Source of the DNA: Corynebacterium lujinxingii
GTDB lineage: Bacteria > Actinomycetota > Actinomycetes > Mycobacteriales > Mycobacteriaceae
Assembly (NCBI RefSeq): GCF_014490555.1
Contig: NZ_CP061032.1
Coordinates: forward strand, 1,426,001 to 1,490,000
DNA length: 64,000 nucleotides
Direction of reading: 5' to 3'
Shown: one piece after another, positions 18,689 through 28,038 of the stretch
Position numbering within the stretch: the stretch's first letter is position 1
How the letters are laid out: each line of letters begins with the position of its first letter
Position numbers and translations under genes: made by a program
Notes under the pieces: generated by a model
Database searches by the model: none
What the model saw: only the letters and a program-made list of their open reading frames with translations
Told to the model about the DNA's origin: nothing

Positions 18689-18722
18689 GGCGAGACAGTC
18701 TAACCAGCGAGCACCCGTGCGC

Positions 18723-19310
18723 CTAACCGGTGTTTTCTACCTCCGCGATGCGCTCGTCGAGCACCTCTCGGGCGATACGCATCGACATCCCCTGGTTGAA
18801 CCCGCGACGTGCGAGCGCGCCGACGACCCGACGCAGGTGTTTGTCGTACTCGGCCCGCTCGGTCGGCGCCGCTTTGACTTTGCGTGCGGATTTCTCCGCA
18901 ACGGCACGGGCGGTGCGTTCTTCGTCGTCGTCTGAGATTTGTTCCAGTGCGGCGGCGCGGTCCGCAGTGCCAACTCCCTTGTCGCGCAACTCCATGTCGA
19001 GCGCGCGCGACGACTTGCCCCGCCTCTCAGCGCGTTGCCGCACCCATTCGTGGGCGAAGCGCGAATCGTTGATCAGGCCGGAGCCGGCGAGGTCGTCGAG
19101 CACTTCGTCGACAAGCGCCGGCTCAAACTCCGCCTTGATCAAACGGCCGCGGAGCTCCTCGCGAGAGCGGGCGCGTTGATCGAGCAAACCAAGTGCCCGC
19201 TTGCGCACCGGTGCCTTCTCCTCTTCGTGGGAGCGGTCGAACAGGCCGGTGCCGGGTTCGTACGCCTCGAGCGCGGCCTGGAGTTGCGCGATCTTGTCGG
19301 GGTCGGCCAT
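18723..19310 (-). CDS. recX: Regulatory protein RecX
   Basis: The 195-residue, very charged helical protein matches RecX, which binds RecA filaments and inhibits their recombinase and coprotease activities. Core segments include [44 protein letters not shown] and [21 protein letters not shown]. It starts 3 nt after the recA stop, so the two are co-transcribed, as is usual. Confidence 0.9.
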   Translation of the reverse strand: MADPDKIAQLQAALEAYEPGTGLFDRSHEEEKAPVRKRALGLLDQRARSREELRGRLIKAEFEPALVDEVLDDLAGSGLINDSRFAHEWVRQRAERRGKSSRALDMELRDKGVGTADRAAALEQISDDDEERTARAVAEKSARKVKAAPTERAEYDKHLRRVVGALARRGFNQGMSMRIAREVLDERIAEVENTG

Positions 19311-19313
19311 CGG

Positions 19314-20432
<1,119 letters not shown>

Positions 20433-20621
20433 GTGGTGTTCTACCCTCCGTTGTGTTTGCGGCGCGGCGCGCGCCGCATCCGGGTTGATGTTTGTTGGAT
20501 ATTCATTAGACGTTCACGTCCACCCCTTCGGTTCCCTGCCGTGCGGAAACTTTTGGAGTGAAACGGATACGTGCGCAATGCTAAGACGCGGTCACGACAC
20601 GCAAGACTGTACACGCAAGCA

Positions 20622-20642
20622 TGTTCGAATGGGAGTCGAACA
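20622..20642. promoter_or_regulatory. Everted LexA-like half sites upstream of recA
   Basis: TGTTCGA, 7 bp, then TCGAACA. Each arm matches a half of the actinobacterial SOS box (TCGAAC-N4-GTTCGA as recalled), but the arms point outward instead of inward. It could be a divergent SOS element, a hairpin, or coincidence. Confidence 0.35.
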
Positions 20643-20673
20643 CGCCGGAAGGTGTCGTCGTCAAGCAAAAGCC

Positions 20674-20889
20674 CTAGAAGCCCGGTCTATCGACACCCAA
20701 GCGTCGCTCTTCCGGAATATCGAACGCGTCGCACAGGCCGCGCCACGCCTCGCGCGGATCGACACCACTTTCGATCAAGTCCGCGGCCGTGCGCTCGTAG
20801 CCCGGAATGACCTGGGAATCGATGACCCATTGCGCGCGACCGGAGCCGAATTCGTCCTCGACCAACTGATGGAATTCCGTCAAACGCAT
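20674..20889 (-). CDS. DUF3046 protein
   Basis: The 71-residue protein (MRLTEFHQLVEDEFG, WVIDSQVIPGYERTAADLIESGVDPREAWRGLC) matches the small DUF3046 family found upstream of recA in actinobacteria. Function is unknown. The ATG at 20889 is supported by TACCGT 7 nt upstream; an in-frame start 12 codons earlier would overlap the bioY control region. Confidence 0.8.
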   Translation of the reverse strand: MRLTEFHQLVEDEFGSGRAQWVIDSQVIPGYERTAADLIESGVDPREAWRGLCDAFDIPEERRLGVDRPGF

Positions 20890-20896
20890 GCGGCAC

Positions 20897-20902
20897 ACGG
20901 TA
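20897..20902 (-). promoter_or_regulatory. -10 TACCGT, leaderless-type promoter of the DUF3046 gene
   Basis: TACCGT ends 7 nt before the ATG at 20889. It lies 17 bp from the BioQ-like operator. Confidence 0.5.
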
Positions 20903-20918
20903 CCCGAACGAGTTTTAT

Positions 20919-20931
20919 TGAACACCGTTCA
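20919..20931. promoter_or_regulatory. BioQ-like operator in the bioY promoter
   Basis: TGAACACCGTTCA is a perfect TGAAC-N3-GTTCA palindrome, very close to the 13-bp motif I recall for the TetR-type biotin repressor BioQ of C. glutamicum. It lies 2 bp upstream of the bioY -10, where a bound repressor would block RNA polymerase. Confidence 0.65.
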
Positions 20932-20933
20932 GG

Positions 20934-20939
20934 TACACT
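20934..20939 (+). promoter_or_regulatory. -10 TACACT, leaderless-type promoter of bioYMN
   Basis: TACACT ends 7 nt before the bioY ATG and there is no ribosome binding site. Confidence 0.6.
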
Positions 20940-20946
20940 GCCGCGC

Positions 20947-21504
20947 ATGAATAAGAACTCGACCGCGCAGGATATTGCACTCATCGCCGTCTTCGCGGCA
21001 ATCATTATCGCCCTCGGCATCGTCTCCATCCCCGTCGGCGCCGCTGGTGTGCCCATCGTCCTGCAAAACGCCGCCGTGATCCTCGCCGGTCTCGCCCTCG
21101 GCGGGCGTCGCGGCTTCTTCACCGCCGCAATCTTCTTGCTCGTCGGCCTCGCCCTGCCGGTCCTCGCCGGCGGTCGCACCGTTATTTCCGCGCTCGGCGG
21201 CCCAACCGTCGGCTACCTCGGCGGCTACCTCGTCTCCGCGCTCGTCGCCGGACTGATCGCCTACCGAGCGCCGTTCCGCAACAAACGCGCCACCATCGGC
21301 GTCCTCATCCTCGCGGGCTACGTCGGGCTCTTCTTCCAGTACCTTTGCGGCGTATTCGGCCTGATGTGGCGCTCCGGCATGACCTTCGGCGCAGCATGGG
21401 CCGCGCAGGTTCCGTTCTTCCTGCCGGACGCCGGCAAGGTCGCCCTAATCATCTTCATCGCTTACGCGGTGCACCAGGCGTTTCCGGACCTGCGTCGTCG
21501 ATAA
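20947..21504 (+). CDS. bioY: Biotin ECF transporter S component BioY
   Basis: The 185-residue membrane protein has about six helices and the BioY signatures PVGAAGVPIVLQNAAVILAGLALGGRRG (split around residues 28-57), LPVLAGG and GGPTVGYLGGYL. It is the biotin-binding subunit of an energy-coupling-factor importer. The ATG at 20947 follows a -10 by 7 nt. bioM begins 3 nt downstream and bioN overlaps bioM, so the three genes form one operon, probably biotin-controlled. Confidence 0.93.
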   Translation: MNKNSTAQDIALIAVFAAIIIALGIVSIPVGAAGVPIVLQNAAVILAGLALGGRRGFFTAAIFLLVGLALPVLAGGRTVISALGGPTVGYLGGYLVSALVAGLIAYRAPFRNKRATIGVLILAGYVGLFFQYLCGVFGLMWRSGMTFGAAWAAQVPFFLPDAGKVALIIFIAYAVHQAFPDLRRR

Positions 21505-21507
21505 GCA

Positions 21508-22197
21508 ATGCCCACCATCGACTTTCAAGGCGCATCCGTCACCTACGACGGCACCACCGTGCTGGAGCCACTCACAGCACGCCTGACCGAACGACGCATC
21601 GGCATCATCGGCTCGAACGGCTCCGGCAAATCGACCACGGTGCGCATGATCAACGGGCTGATTGAACCGTCCACCGGGCAAGTGCTTTACGACGACCTCA
21701 GCCCCGCCAAACACGGCCGCGACATCCGAAAACGCGTCGGATTCGTCTTCTCCGACGCAGAATCGCAAATCGTGATGCCGCGCGTGGTCGACGACGTCGC
21801 CTTCTCCCTGCGCCGCTTCAAACTGCCGCGCAACGAAGTGCGCTCACGTGTCGACGACGCCCTTGCCCGCTTCGGACTCTCCCACCTCGCCGAAAACTCC
21901 CCGCACACGCTCTCCGGCGGCGAGAAGCAGATGCTCGCGCTCGCATCCGTGCTGGTGATCGAGCCGGACACCATAATCGCCGACGAGCCCACCACCCTGC
22001 TCGACCTGCGCAACCGCCGCCGCATCGTGCGCGAACTGACCTCGCTGGACCAGCAACTCATCGTGGTCACCCACGACCTGGACATGCTGCGCGATTTCGA
22101 ACGCGTGCTGGTCATCGACGAAGGTCGCCTCGCCTACGACGGCACGCCTTCCGACGCCATTGCCTTCTACACCGACCTGATGGACGCGAAACCGTGA
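21508..22197 (+). CDS. bioM: Biotin ECF transporter ATPase BioM
   Basis: The 229-residue ABC ATPase shows Walker A GSNGSGKSTTVR (about 35-46), Q-loop region FVFSDAESQIVMPRV, signature LSGGEKQML, Walker B TIIADEPTTLLD and switch VTHD. It energises BioY through BioN. Start ATG 3 nt after bioY; its stop overlaps the bioN GTG by 4 nt. Confidence 0.93.
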   Translation: MPTIDFQGASVTYDGTTVLEPLTARLTERRIGIIGSNGSGKSTTVRMINGLIEPSTGQVLYDDLSPAKHGRDIRKRVGFVFSDAESQIVMPRVVDDVAFSLRRFKLPRNEVRSRVDDALARFGLSHLAENSPHTLSGGEKQMLALASVLVIEPDTIIADEPTTLLDLRNRRRIVRELTSLDQQLIVVTHDLDMLRDFERVLVIDEGRLAYDGTPSDAIAFYTDLMDAKP

Positions 22198-22799
22198 TCC
22201 GCGAACTGCCCTTAGGCGTCTACATCCCCGGCGACACCCTGCTGCACCGCATGGCGCCGGCGCTGAAGTTTGTCTTGCTCGTCGCTTTCATCATTTTCAC
22301 CACTGTCTGGCCGTCCGAGCCGTGGCAGTCCATGTCACTGCTGACGTTCGTTCTGGTGCTCTACGCCTGGGCGCGCATCCCGATGGGGTTGGCCGTACGC
22401 CAACTGGTGCCGTTGCTGCCGGTGTTGCTCTTCCTCGGTGCGTTCATGGTGTGGCAAAACGGCGTCGCCGCTGCTTTGACGCTGCTCATCGGCCTCTTGG
22501 CGACGATCGCCGCCGCCAACCTGCTCACCCTGACCACGCCAGTACAGGAACTTCTCGACGCCCTCGACCGCGCCCTTTCCCCATTCGGCCGTACCGGCGA
22601 ACTCATCTCGCTGACCATCGCGCTGACGATCCGGCTCATCCCGCTGACTCTCGCGACAGCCAACGAGGTCCTCGAGGCCCGCAAAGCCCGCGGCGCAGGC
22701 TTTTCCGTCCACGCTTTCGGCACTCCCCTGGTTATCCGCTCCGTGCGTCGCGCAAAAATGATCGGCGAGGCGCTCATGGCCCGCGGCGCGGTGGACTAA
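22194..22799 (+). CDS. bioN: Biotin ECF transporter T component BioN
   Basis: The 201-residue membrane protein has about five helices and, near the C-terminus, the coupling motif EVLEARKARGAG of ECF T components that contacts the ATPase. A second short Arg-rich motif (RRAKMIGEALMARG) follows. GTG start overlaps bioM as GTGA. A hairpin 18 bp after its stop ends the operon. Confidence 0.9.
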   Translation: MIRELPLGVYIPGDTLLHRMAPALKFVLLVAFIIFTTVWPSEPWQSMSLLTFVLVLYAWARIPMGLAVRQLVPLLPVLLFLGAFMVWQNGVAAALTLLIGLLATIAAANLLTLTTPVQELLDALDRALSPFGRTGELISLTIALTIRLIPLTLATANEVLEARKARGAGFSVHAFGTPLVIRSVRRAKMIGEALMARGAVD

Positions 22800-22816
22800 C
22801 CACGTCTCGCAACGAC

Positions 22817-22846
22817 AAAGGCCCGCGGTACACACCACGGGCCCTT
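22817..22846. terminator. Bidirectional hairpin between bioN and pspA
   Basis: AAAGGCCCGCGGT and ACCACGGGCCCTT form a 13-bp stem (two mismatches or wobbles) with a 4-nt loop, located between the two convergent stop codons, with A and T stretches on its flanks. Confidence 0.7.
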
Positions 22847-22860
22847 GGACGGTGAAAAAC

Positions 22861-23709
22861 TTAGGCTTCGCCGCGCAGTTCGCGCATACGCTGTGCGACA
22901 GCGTCATCGTTGACCTCGGCGCCGACCGGGTTCGAGTTGCCGGTCGAGGTGGCACCACCCTTTTCAATAGCTGGCTTGTCGCCTGCGGTCAGCTCGCCTG
23001 CCATCTCAGCGCGCAGCTGCTCGAGGCGACCGTGGCCGGCCATCTGGATGCCAGCCTGCTCGACCTCGGCCATGCGACCTTCGATGGAATTCTGCGCCAA
23101 CTCAGCCGCGCCCAGCGCGTTGGCGTAGCGACGCTCAATCTTGTCACGCACCTGATCCAGGTTTGGCCCAGAGGAGGTAATGGAGTTCATCGACTGCATC
23201 GTCTCCGAGACCTTCTCCTGCATCTTGGCCTGCTCCAGCTGGGAAAGCAGCTTGGAGCGCTCGGCAACCTGCTGCTGCAGGTGCGCGGCGTTGCGCTCAA
23301 CGGCCTGCTTGGCCTGGGATGCCTGCTGCAGCGCCTGGTCGTGGAGCTGCTTGGTGTCTTCCACACCCTGCTCGGCCGTGACCAGTTGTGCTGCGAATGC
23401 CTCGGCGGCGTTTTCGTATTCCTGCGCCTTCTGGGCGTTGCCCTCGGCGCGTGCCTTGTCGGCAAGCTGCAGTGCCTGACGCGCGTTCGCCTGGAGCTTC
23501 TCGACGTCCTCGAGGCGACGGTTTAGCTGCATCTCCAACTGGCGCTGGTTGCCAATCACAGCCGCGGCTTGCTGGGACAGCGCCTGGTGCTGACGCTGGG
23601 CGTCGTTAATCGCCTGCTCGATCTGGATCTTCGGGTCAGCGTTTTCTTCGATCTTGTTGTCGAAGAGCGCCATCAGGTAGTTCCAGAACTTGGAAAACGG
23701 ATTCGCCAT
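22861..23709 (-). CDS. pspA: PspA/IM30 family phage-shock protein (35 kDa antigen-like)
   Basis: The 282-residue protein is a long coiled coil from residue 25 to about 210, Gln/Ala/Glu-rich with the PspA opening [32 protein letters not shown] (residues 3-35), then a less ordered tail. PspA proteins assemble on the inner membrane and protect it during envelope stress. It lies directly downstream of clgR, as in mycobacteria, where ClgR controls it. AAAGG precedes the ATG. Confidence 0.9.
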   Translation of the reverse strand: MANPFSKFWNYLMALFDNKIEENADPKIQIEQAINDAQRQHQALSQQAAAVIGNQRQLEMQLNRRLEDVEKLQANARQALQLADKARAEGNAQKAQEYENAAEAFAAQLVTAEQGVEDTKQLHDQALQQASQAKQAVERNAAHLQQQVAERSKLLSQLEQAKMQEKVSETMQSMNSITSSGPNLDQVRDKIERRYANALGAAELAQNSIEGRMAEVEQAGIQMAGHGRLEQLRAEMAGELTAGDKPAIEKGGATSTGNSNPVGAEVNDDAVAQRMRELRGEA

Positions 23710-23781
23710 GGCTACATCACCGCGACCTTTCGTTGCGTAGTTAATCGGTAAACGTGAACCACTGTAGTCGCGTGACGCGCA

Positions 23782-24129
23782 TTACGCTTCCGCCGCTGCG
23801 GGCGTGGTTGCTGCAAGTTCCTCGTTGAAGGTGTGCAGCGACAAGTTGGCTACGGCCTCGAGCAATACCTCAGAAACCGTGGTGTCGAGTGCCGTGCACA
23901 GCGACGCGAGCAGCTCGGAGGAGACCTCTTTGCGGCCGCGCTCCAACTCGGAGATGTAGCCGGAGGACACGCGCGCTTCCTTGGCCAGCGCGCGCAAGGT
24001 GACACCCTTGTCCGCGCGGAACGCACGCAGCGACATGCCCAGCGCCTCGCGGAACAGCGGTTCGCGGGCAGGCTCGTCGTCGACGGGCAGTTGTACTGGG
24101 GTGTCGTAAAGCAGAGTCGTTGTGGTCAT
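23782..24129 (-). CDS. clgR: Transcriptional regulator ClgR (XRE type)
   Basis: The 115-residue protein contains one helix-turn-helix (SLRAFRADKGVTLRALAKEARVSSGYISELERGRKEVSSELL, about 33-74, typical of ClgR). In C. glutamicum and M. tuberculosis ClgR activates clp protease genes and stress genes including pspA. The Ala-rich C-terminus (TTPAAAEA) resembles exposed degradation tails, and ClgR is known to be a Clp substrate in related species. I chose ATG 24129, after TTGGAGC; an in-frame ATG four codons upstream is possible. Confidence 0.92.
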   Translation of the reverse strand: MTTTTLLYDTPVQLPVDDEPAREPLFREALGMSLRAFRADKGVTLRALAKEARVSSGYISELERGRKEVSSELLASLCTALDTTVSEVLLEAVANLSLHTFNEELAATTPAAAEA

Positions 24130-24152
24130 CAGTTGCTCCAACGGTTACGCGG

Positions 24153-24689
24153 TCAGTTTTGTTCCCGGATTCCGGTCAAGGCCCCTTCGAGCGCAGCTTG
24201 CACCGCTAATCGACGAATCTCGTTTCGCTCTCCCGCCAGCACCCGCACCGGCACATCATGGCCGGGTACGAGCGCGTAACGGCCCACGGAGGAATCGAGC
24301 AGTTCGGCAGCTTGCGACGATGCCGTCCACCTCGGCCCCGCAAGTCCGATCCATACGGTGCCGGCCGGCATGCCGTCCTGGTCGTCCGGACCTGCAACAC
24401 CAGTGAGCGCCACCGCCCAATCGGAACCGCAAACGCGACGCGCGCCACGAGCCATTTCACGAGCCACCGCTGCGGAGACCACGCCCTCGCGTTCGATGAG
24501 GTCCGCAGGGACGTCCGCAAGCGCTGTCTTTAGCTTCGCCGAGTACGTCACCAAACCGCCGACGAGGACGTCAGATGCGCCCGGCACCTCGGCGAGTGTC
24601 GCTGCGGCAAGGCCGGCCGTAAGCGATTCGCAAAAGGAGATGGTTTGGTTGCGGGAACGTAGTTCGTCGATAAGCAATTGCGCTGTCAT
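24153..24689 (-). CDS. cinA: CinA C-terminal domain protein (NMN/nicotinamide-nucleotide amidase)
   Basis: The 178-residue protein corresponds to the stand-alone PncC/CinA C-terminal domain: ISFCESLTAGLAAATLAEVPGAS, GGLVTYS, LTGVAGP and GTVWIGLAG motifs. PncC-type enzymes deamidate nicotinamide mononucleotide in pyridine nucleotide recycling. The N-terminal MoaB-like domain of full-length CinA is absent. It overlaps pgsA by 4 nt and precedes clgR, the usual actinobacterial order. Confidence 0.9.
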   Translation of the reverse strand: MTAQLLIDELRSRNQTISFCESLTAGLAAATLAEVPGASDVLVGGLVTYSAKLKTALADVPADLIEREGVVSAAVAREMARGARRVCGSDWAVALTGVAGPDDQDGMPAGTVWIGLAGPRWTASSQAAELLDSSVGRYALVPGHDVPVRVLAGERNEIRRLAVQAALEGALTGIREQN

Positions 24690-25240
24690 TTGTTCGCCTT
24701 TTCCGCGTCGAGGAGGTATTGCACGCCAGTGATGACGGTGACCGCAACGGCAGCCAACATGACGAGGTAGACCGGCAAGCCCATCCAGCCAGGCAGCGGG
24801 CAGAGGTAGAGGCCCACCGCGAGAGTCTGTAAGGCCGTTTTGATCTTGCCGCCTCGCGACGCCGGCACGACCCGGCCGTTTCGCAGCATCCACATGCGCC
24901 AGAAGGTAATGCCAAGCTCGCGCACTACAATCACCACCGTGATCCACACCGGCAAGGGGCCGGCGATATTCAGCGTCACCAGCGCGGTGATCATGAGCGC
25001 TTTGTCGGCGATCGGGTCGGCGATCTTGCCAAAGTCCGTGACCAACCCGCGCGCACGCGCGATGTCGCCGTCGAGTTTGTCTGTGATCATCAGCGCCACG
25101 AACAGGCCGAACGCCCACCACCAGCGCTCGGAGAGCACCAGCCAGGCAAACACTGGAATGAACAGAATCCGCAACGACGTCAGAATATTCGGCAGATTCC
25201 AATTCGAGGGCTTGTCCGGTTGCATCACGGACTCCACCAT
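24686..25240 (-). CDS. pgsA: CDP-diacylglycerol--glycerol-3-phosphate 3-phosphatidyltransferase
   Basis: The 184-residue membrane enzyme makes phosphatidylglycerol phosphate. The CDP-alcohol phosphotransferase motif D-G-x2-A-R-x8-G-x3-D-x3-D is complete in LDGDIARARGLVTDFGKIAD plus PIAD. It has about five helices. ATG at 25240 is used; a start at codon 6 (MQPDKPSNW) is an alternative. Next gene cinA overlaps by 4 nt. Divergent from the yciI-like gene over a 23-bp gap. Confidence 0.92.
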   Translation of the reverse strand: MVESVMQPDKPSNWNLPNILTSLRILFIPVFAWLVLSERWWWAFGLFVALMITDKLDGDIARARGLVTDFGKIADPIADKALMITALVTLNIAGPLPVWITVVIVVRELGITFWRMWMLRNGRVVPASRGGKIKTALQTLAVGLYLCPLPGWMGLPVYLVMLAAVAVTVITGVQYLLDAEKANK

Positions 25241-25250
25241 ACCTACCTCC

Positions 25251-25256
25251 TAGACT
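25251..25256 (+). promoter_or_regulatory. -10 TAGACT, leaderless-type promoter
   Basis: TAGACT ends 7 nt before the ATG at 25264 with no ribosome binding site. Confidence 0.55.
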
Positions 25257-25263
25257 GACCTGT

Positions 25264-25548
25264 ATGAAATATTTCGCAGCAACCTACACCTACGGCGAGC
25301 CCTCGCTTGTCGACGACACCCGCCCCGCCCACCGCGAGTTCATCGCCTCCCAACTCTCGCTGGGACGCATCGTGGGATCGGGCCCGTTTGCCGACGGCGA
25401 CCAGGCACTGATCATCCTGCAGCTGCCAGATTCCGCCACCGAGGCCGAAGCCGCCGACGTGCTCGACCAGGACCCCTACACCGTGGAGGGCGCCCTGGCC
25501 GCGCGCGAGATCCGGGAGTGGAACCCGGTGATGAATATCTTCGCCTAA
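25264..25548 (+). CDS. YciI-family protein
   Basis: The 94-residue protein has the YCII ferredoxin-like fold pattern: KYFAATYTY strand, RPAHREFIASQLSLGRIVGSGPFADGDQ with the conserved His and GPFAD, and EWNPVM at the end. Some relatives act as small dehalogenase-like or muconolactone-related enzymes; the role here is unknown. Its stop overlaps the convergent terC stop by 4 bp. Confidence 0.83.
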   Translation: MKYFAATYTYGEPSLVDDTRPAHREFIASQLSLGRIVGSGPFADGDQALIILQLPDSATEAEAADVLDQDPYTVEGALAAREIREWNPVMNIFA

Positions 25549-26720
25549 GCCTTCCGGCCGCCGCGCGCGACGTCGAGGTGGGCGGTGTCGCGCGAACCAG
25601 TGGCGGTGTGGTCGCCCTTGCCGGACGTGGCCGGGTCGTCGATCCACTCGACGTGGTGGCCTTCGCGGTCGACCTTGCGGCGGTTGCCGTGGTCGTCGTA
25701 GTCGATGTGGTACTTGGCCGCGTCTGAGTCGCGCACGCCTGCCTTGACATCTGCGCGGTCCTTCGCCACCGACGCAATCGCGGTGACTACGAGCACGCCA
25801 ACGATGACCAGCAGCGAGGCAACGGTGCCGACCTCCGGCACGTTAAGTCCCTCGCCGCCGTTGATAAACGACAGGTTGTTCTCGTGCAGCGCGTGCAGCA
25901 GCAGTTTCACACCGATGAAGCCGAGCACCACCGCAAGGCCGTACGGCAGGTACACCAGGCGGTCAAGGAGGCCGTTGAGCAGGAAGTAGAGCTGACGCAG
26001 ACCCAGCAGCGCGAACGCGTTGGCGGTGAAGACAAGGAAAGACTCCTGGGTGATGCCGTAGATCGCCGGGATGGAGTCGAAGGCGAACATGACGTCAATG
26101 AATCCGATGGACAGCAGTGCCACGAACAGCGGGGTAACCGCCTTTTTGCCGGCCTGAGTCTTCGAAACTAGCCGGTCGCCGTGGTACGACTTGGTCACCG
26201 GAATGACTTTGCGCAGCGTTTTCACCACGAACATGTCGTTCGGGTCCGGATCCTCCTGATCGGTGACTTCGTCGTAGACCAGCTTGATGGCGGTGTAGAT
26301 GAGGAACGCGGCGAAGATGTAGAACACATCCGACCACGCCTCGATGATCACGGCGCCAAGCAGAATAAACAGGAGACGGCAGATCAGCGCGATCACGATG
26401 CCAATGAGCAGCACCTTCTGCTGGTAGGCGCGCGGAATCTTGAACGAGCCCATAATCAGGGCGAAAACGAACAGGTTATCCACCGACAGCGACAACTCGG
26501 TGATGTAGCCGGTGAAGAACTGAACGGCGTGCTCCGCGTCCCACATCCACCAGACCAGCCCGCCAAAAACGCACGCCATGGACATATAGAACAGGGCCCA
26601 GCCGCCCGATTCCTTCATAGTCGGCTCGTGCGGGGTGCGCACGTGCGAGACGAAGTCGAAGATGAAAAATCCCAGGATCACCGCAGAGGTGATCAGCCAA
26701 ATACTAAGGGGCACATGCAT
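25545..26720 (-). CDS. terC: TerC-family integral membrane protein (likely manganese exporter)
   Basis: The 391-residue protein has about nine helices and both family metal-site motifs, ELSLSVDNLFVFALI (about 75-89) and DVMFAFDSIPAIYGIT (about 212-227). TerC/Alx proteins are linked to Mn2+ efflux and tellurite resistance. A hydrophilic, His/Asp-rich tail (about 330-391, with HIDYDDHGNRRKVDREGHH) is longer than usual and could bind metal. Expression is predicted to be controlled by the yybP-ykoY riboswitch upstream; GGAGG is 8 nt before the ATG. Confidence 0.92.
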   Translation of the reverse strand: MHVPLSIWLITSAVILGFFIFDFVSHVRTPHEPTMKESGGWALFYMSMACVFGGLVWWMWDAEHAVQFFTGYITELSLSVDNLFVFALIMGSFKIPRAYQQKVLLIGIVIALICRLLFILLGAVIIEAWSDVFYIFAAFLIYTAIKLVYDEVTDQEDPDPNDMFVVKTLRKVIPVTKSYHGDRLVSKTQAGKKAVTPLFVALLSIGFIDVMFAFDSIPAIYGITQESFLVFTANAFALLGLRQLYFLLNGLLDRLVYLPYGLAVVLGFIGVKLLLHALHENNLSFINGGEGLNVPEVGTVASLLVIVGVLVVTAIASVAKDRADVKAGVRDSDAAKYHIDYDDHGNRRKVDREGHHVEWIDDPATSGKGDHTATGSRDTAHLDVARGGRKA

Positions 26721-26726
26721 GCTTTA

Positions 26727-26757
26727 ACCTCCGGTTGCAGAAAAGACGACCGGAGGT
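26727..26757 (-). promoter_or_regulatory. Ribosome-binding-site hairpin of terC (riboswitch expression platform)
   Basis: On the minus strand ACCTCCGGT (26749-26757) and ACCGGAGGT (26727-26735) are perfectly complementary with a 13-nt loop. The second arm contains the terC Shine-Dalgarno. The first arm's CCTCC is also the 3' closing strand of the riboswitch P1, so the two pairings exclude each other. Confidence 0.7.
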
Positions 26758-26853
26758 CTCCCCCACCCTCGTGGGCTGTTCGGACCGGGGCCTTCGCTTG
26801 ACGACGACACCGTGCTGACGATCCAGAACACTTCCGGGGTACTCCCCTCCAAG
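26749..26853 (-). ncRNA. yybP-ykoY manganese riboswitch upstream of terC
   Basis: On the minus strand the leader starts with TTGGAGGGGAGTACCCC, contains TCGTCAGCACGG and GAACAGCCCACGAGGGTGGG, and ends with GGGGAGACCTCCGG. These are the recognisable conserved parts of the yybP-ykoY motif in actinobacteria, a Mn2+ sensor often placed before TerC-type genes. P1 can form between GGAGG (26846-26850) and CCTCC of GAGACCTCC. A covariance-model search was not possible, so boundaries are approximate. Confidence 0.82.
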
Positions 26854-26897
26854 TGGGTTACACAATACACACGGCGAAGCCCACCGGCGAACCCGGT

Positions 26898-26945
26898 TGT
26901 GGATAACCCACCCCGATTGTTGATGTGTCAACGCGGTTATCCACA
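26898..26945. promoter_or_regulatory. Inverted pair of TTATCCACA (DnaA-box) sequences upstream of the HNH gene
   Basis: TGTGGATAA at 26898-26906 and TTATCCACA at 26937-26945 are perfect matches to the consensus DnaA box in opposite orientation, 39 bp start to start. They are 44-91 bp upstream of the HNH gene. An equivalent pair precedes the DUF559 gene at 58 kb. Confidence 0.65.
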
Positions 26946-26975
26946 GGCACGTTTTTGACGTTCCGGTTTCTGGTT

Positions 26976-26981
26976 TAGCGT
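26976..26981 (+). promoter_or_regulatory. -10 TAGCGT, leaderless-type promoter of the HNH gene
   Basis: TAGCGT ends 7 nt before the ATG at 26989; it also supports that start over a GTG three codons upstream. Confidence 0.5.
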
Positions 26982-26988
26982 GCGGGTC

Positions 26989-28038
26989 ATGAGCCCATTT
27001 GAAACGTTCCTCGCCGGCTTGCCGACGATCGACAGCCTCCAAGGCTTCGACCGCCCGGCAGCCCTTGCCGCGCGCTGCCGCCCGGCGACCGTTTCAACCT
27101 GGGAGCGCCTCCACCGCGTGTATTTCGGTGCAACCCGGTGGACGAAGCAGCAGCGCCTCGCCCTTGCCGCAGCGCGTGCTGGCGCGTTTGATCTCGACCG
27201 CCTGGCCTATATCGAGAATCGTCTGCGCGCCGTCGGCGATGAATCGGACCGCTGGCGGATGCGCCGCGAGCTCCTTGCCGTCCGCGGCAGCTTCGCCGCG
27301 TTGCGCGACGCGGCGAAGAACATCATCCCCGCCGCCGCACCAAAGCCGCCGAAGGCCCAGGTCACATTCACCTGCTCGACTCTCGGCATGCGCACGATGA
27401 AAGTCACTGCCGCAGAGCGCGACATCGCGGATCTGGAGCACGCCCTGCGCCAGCACGTCGACTCCTCCAAGCCCGCCGCGCCGCAGATGCTCGAGGCGTT
27501 CCTCGAGCTCATCCGCGACGGAGAGGCCGTGCCACACGCAGCCCCGCGACCCATCGTGCTCGTACCGCTGCCGGAGCACGTGCGAATCCTTACCGGCGAC
27601 GGCGACGAGGTGGTGCTTACGCTTACCGACGGCACCACCATGACCGGTGCCGAATACCTCGACCTCACCTTCGGTGAAGTGGCACTCTTCCACCCACAGG
27701 AAGGTGCGGTGAACCTCTACCGCACGAAGCGGTTTGCCAATCGGAAGCAGCGCGACTTAGCCCGCATGATCATGCCGAGATGCCCCTTCCCCGGTTGCAG
27801 ACACGGCGCTGACCACTGCGAAATCCACCACATCACCGCGTGGAAACACGGCGGCGAAACCAACCTCGCGAACCTGGCGCCACTGTGCAGCTACCACAAC
27901 CGGGTTAACGACGACGACCCCCACATCAGACACCGCGGACACATCGAAATGATAAACGGCACACCGACCTGGGTCTCCCCAGGTGATGTGCCGGTACCAG
28001 TCACGCCCTCCGGCGCTATGCAGCAGCTGTTCGGCTAG
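26989..28038 (+). CDS. 13E12-repeat (DUF222)-type protein with C-terminal HNH endonuclease domain
   Basis: The 349-residue protein has a helical, Ala/Arg-rich N-terminal part like DUF222/13E12 proteins and a C-terminal HNH nuclease motif: CPFPGC, then [24 protein letters not shown] and YHNRVN (about 260-300), containing the paired Cys and the HNH residues. Such genes are abundant in actinobacteria and their role is not established to my knowledge; a DNA endonuclease activity is inferred. Two DnaA-box-like sequences lie upstream. Its stop codon overlaps the ftsK stop by 4 bp on the opposite strand. Confidence 0.85.
   Translation: MSPFETFLAGLPTIDSLQGFDRPAALAARCRPATVSTWERLHRVYFGATRWTKQQRLALAAARAGAFDLDRLAYIENRLRAVGDESDRWRMRRELLAVRGSFAALRDAAKNIIPAAAPKPPKAQVTFTCSTLGMRTMKVTAAERDIADLEHALRQHVDSSKPAAPQMLEAFLELIRDGEAVPHAAPRPIVLVPLPEHVRILTGDGDEVVLTLTDGTTMTGAEYLDLTFGEVALFHPQEGAVNLYRTKRFANRKQRDLARMIMPRCPFPGCRHGADHCEIHHITAWKHGGETNLANLAPLCSYHNRVNDDDPHIRHRGHIEMINGTPTWVSPGDVPVPVTPSGAMQQLFG

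Noticed and set aside
20615..20650. tRNA-like segment because of GTTCGAAT
   Set aside because: No acceptor stem, D arm or anticodon arm can be drawn around it; the sequence is better described as an everted repeat.
24690..25202. An N-terminal extension of CinA read through the pgsA region
   Set aside because: That frame is antiparallel in meaning to the real pgsA reading frame on the same strand; the CinA family match begins exactly at the ATG at 24689.
26898..26945. Chromosomal origin of replication because of perfect DnaA boxes
   Set aside because: Only two boxes per locus, no AT-rich unwinding region, and no dnaA, dnaN or rpmH nearby; both loci sit before nuclease-like genes instead.
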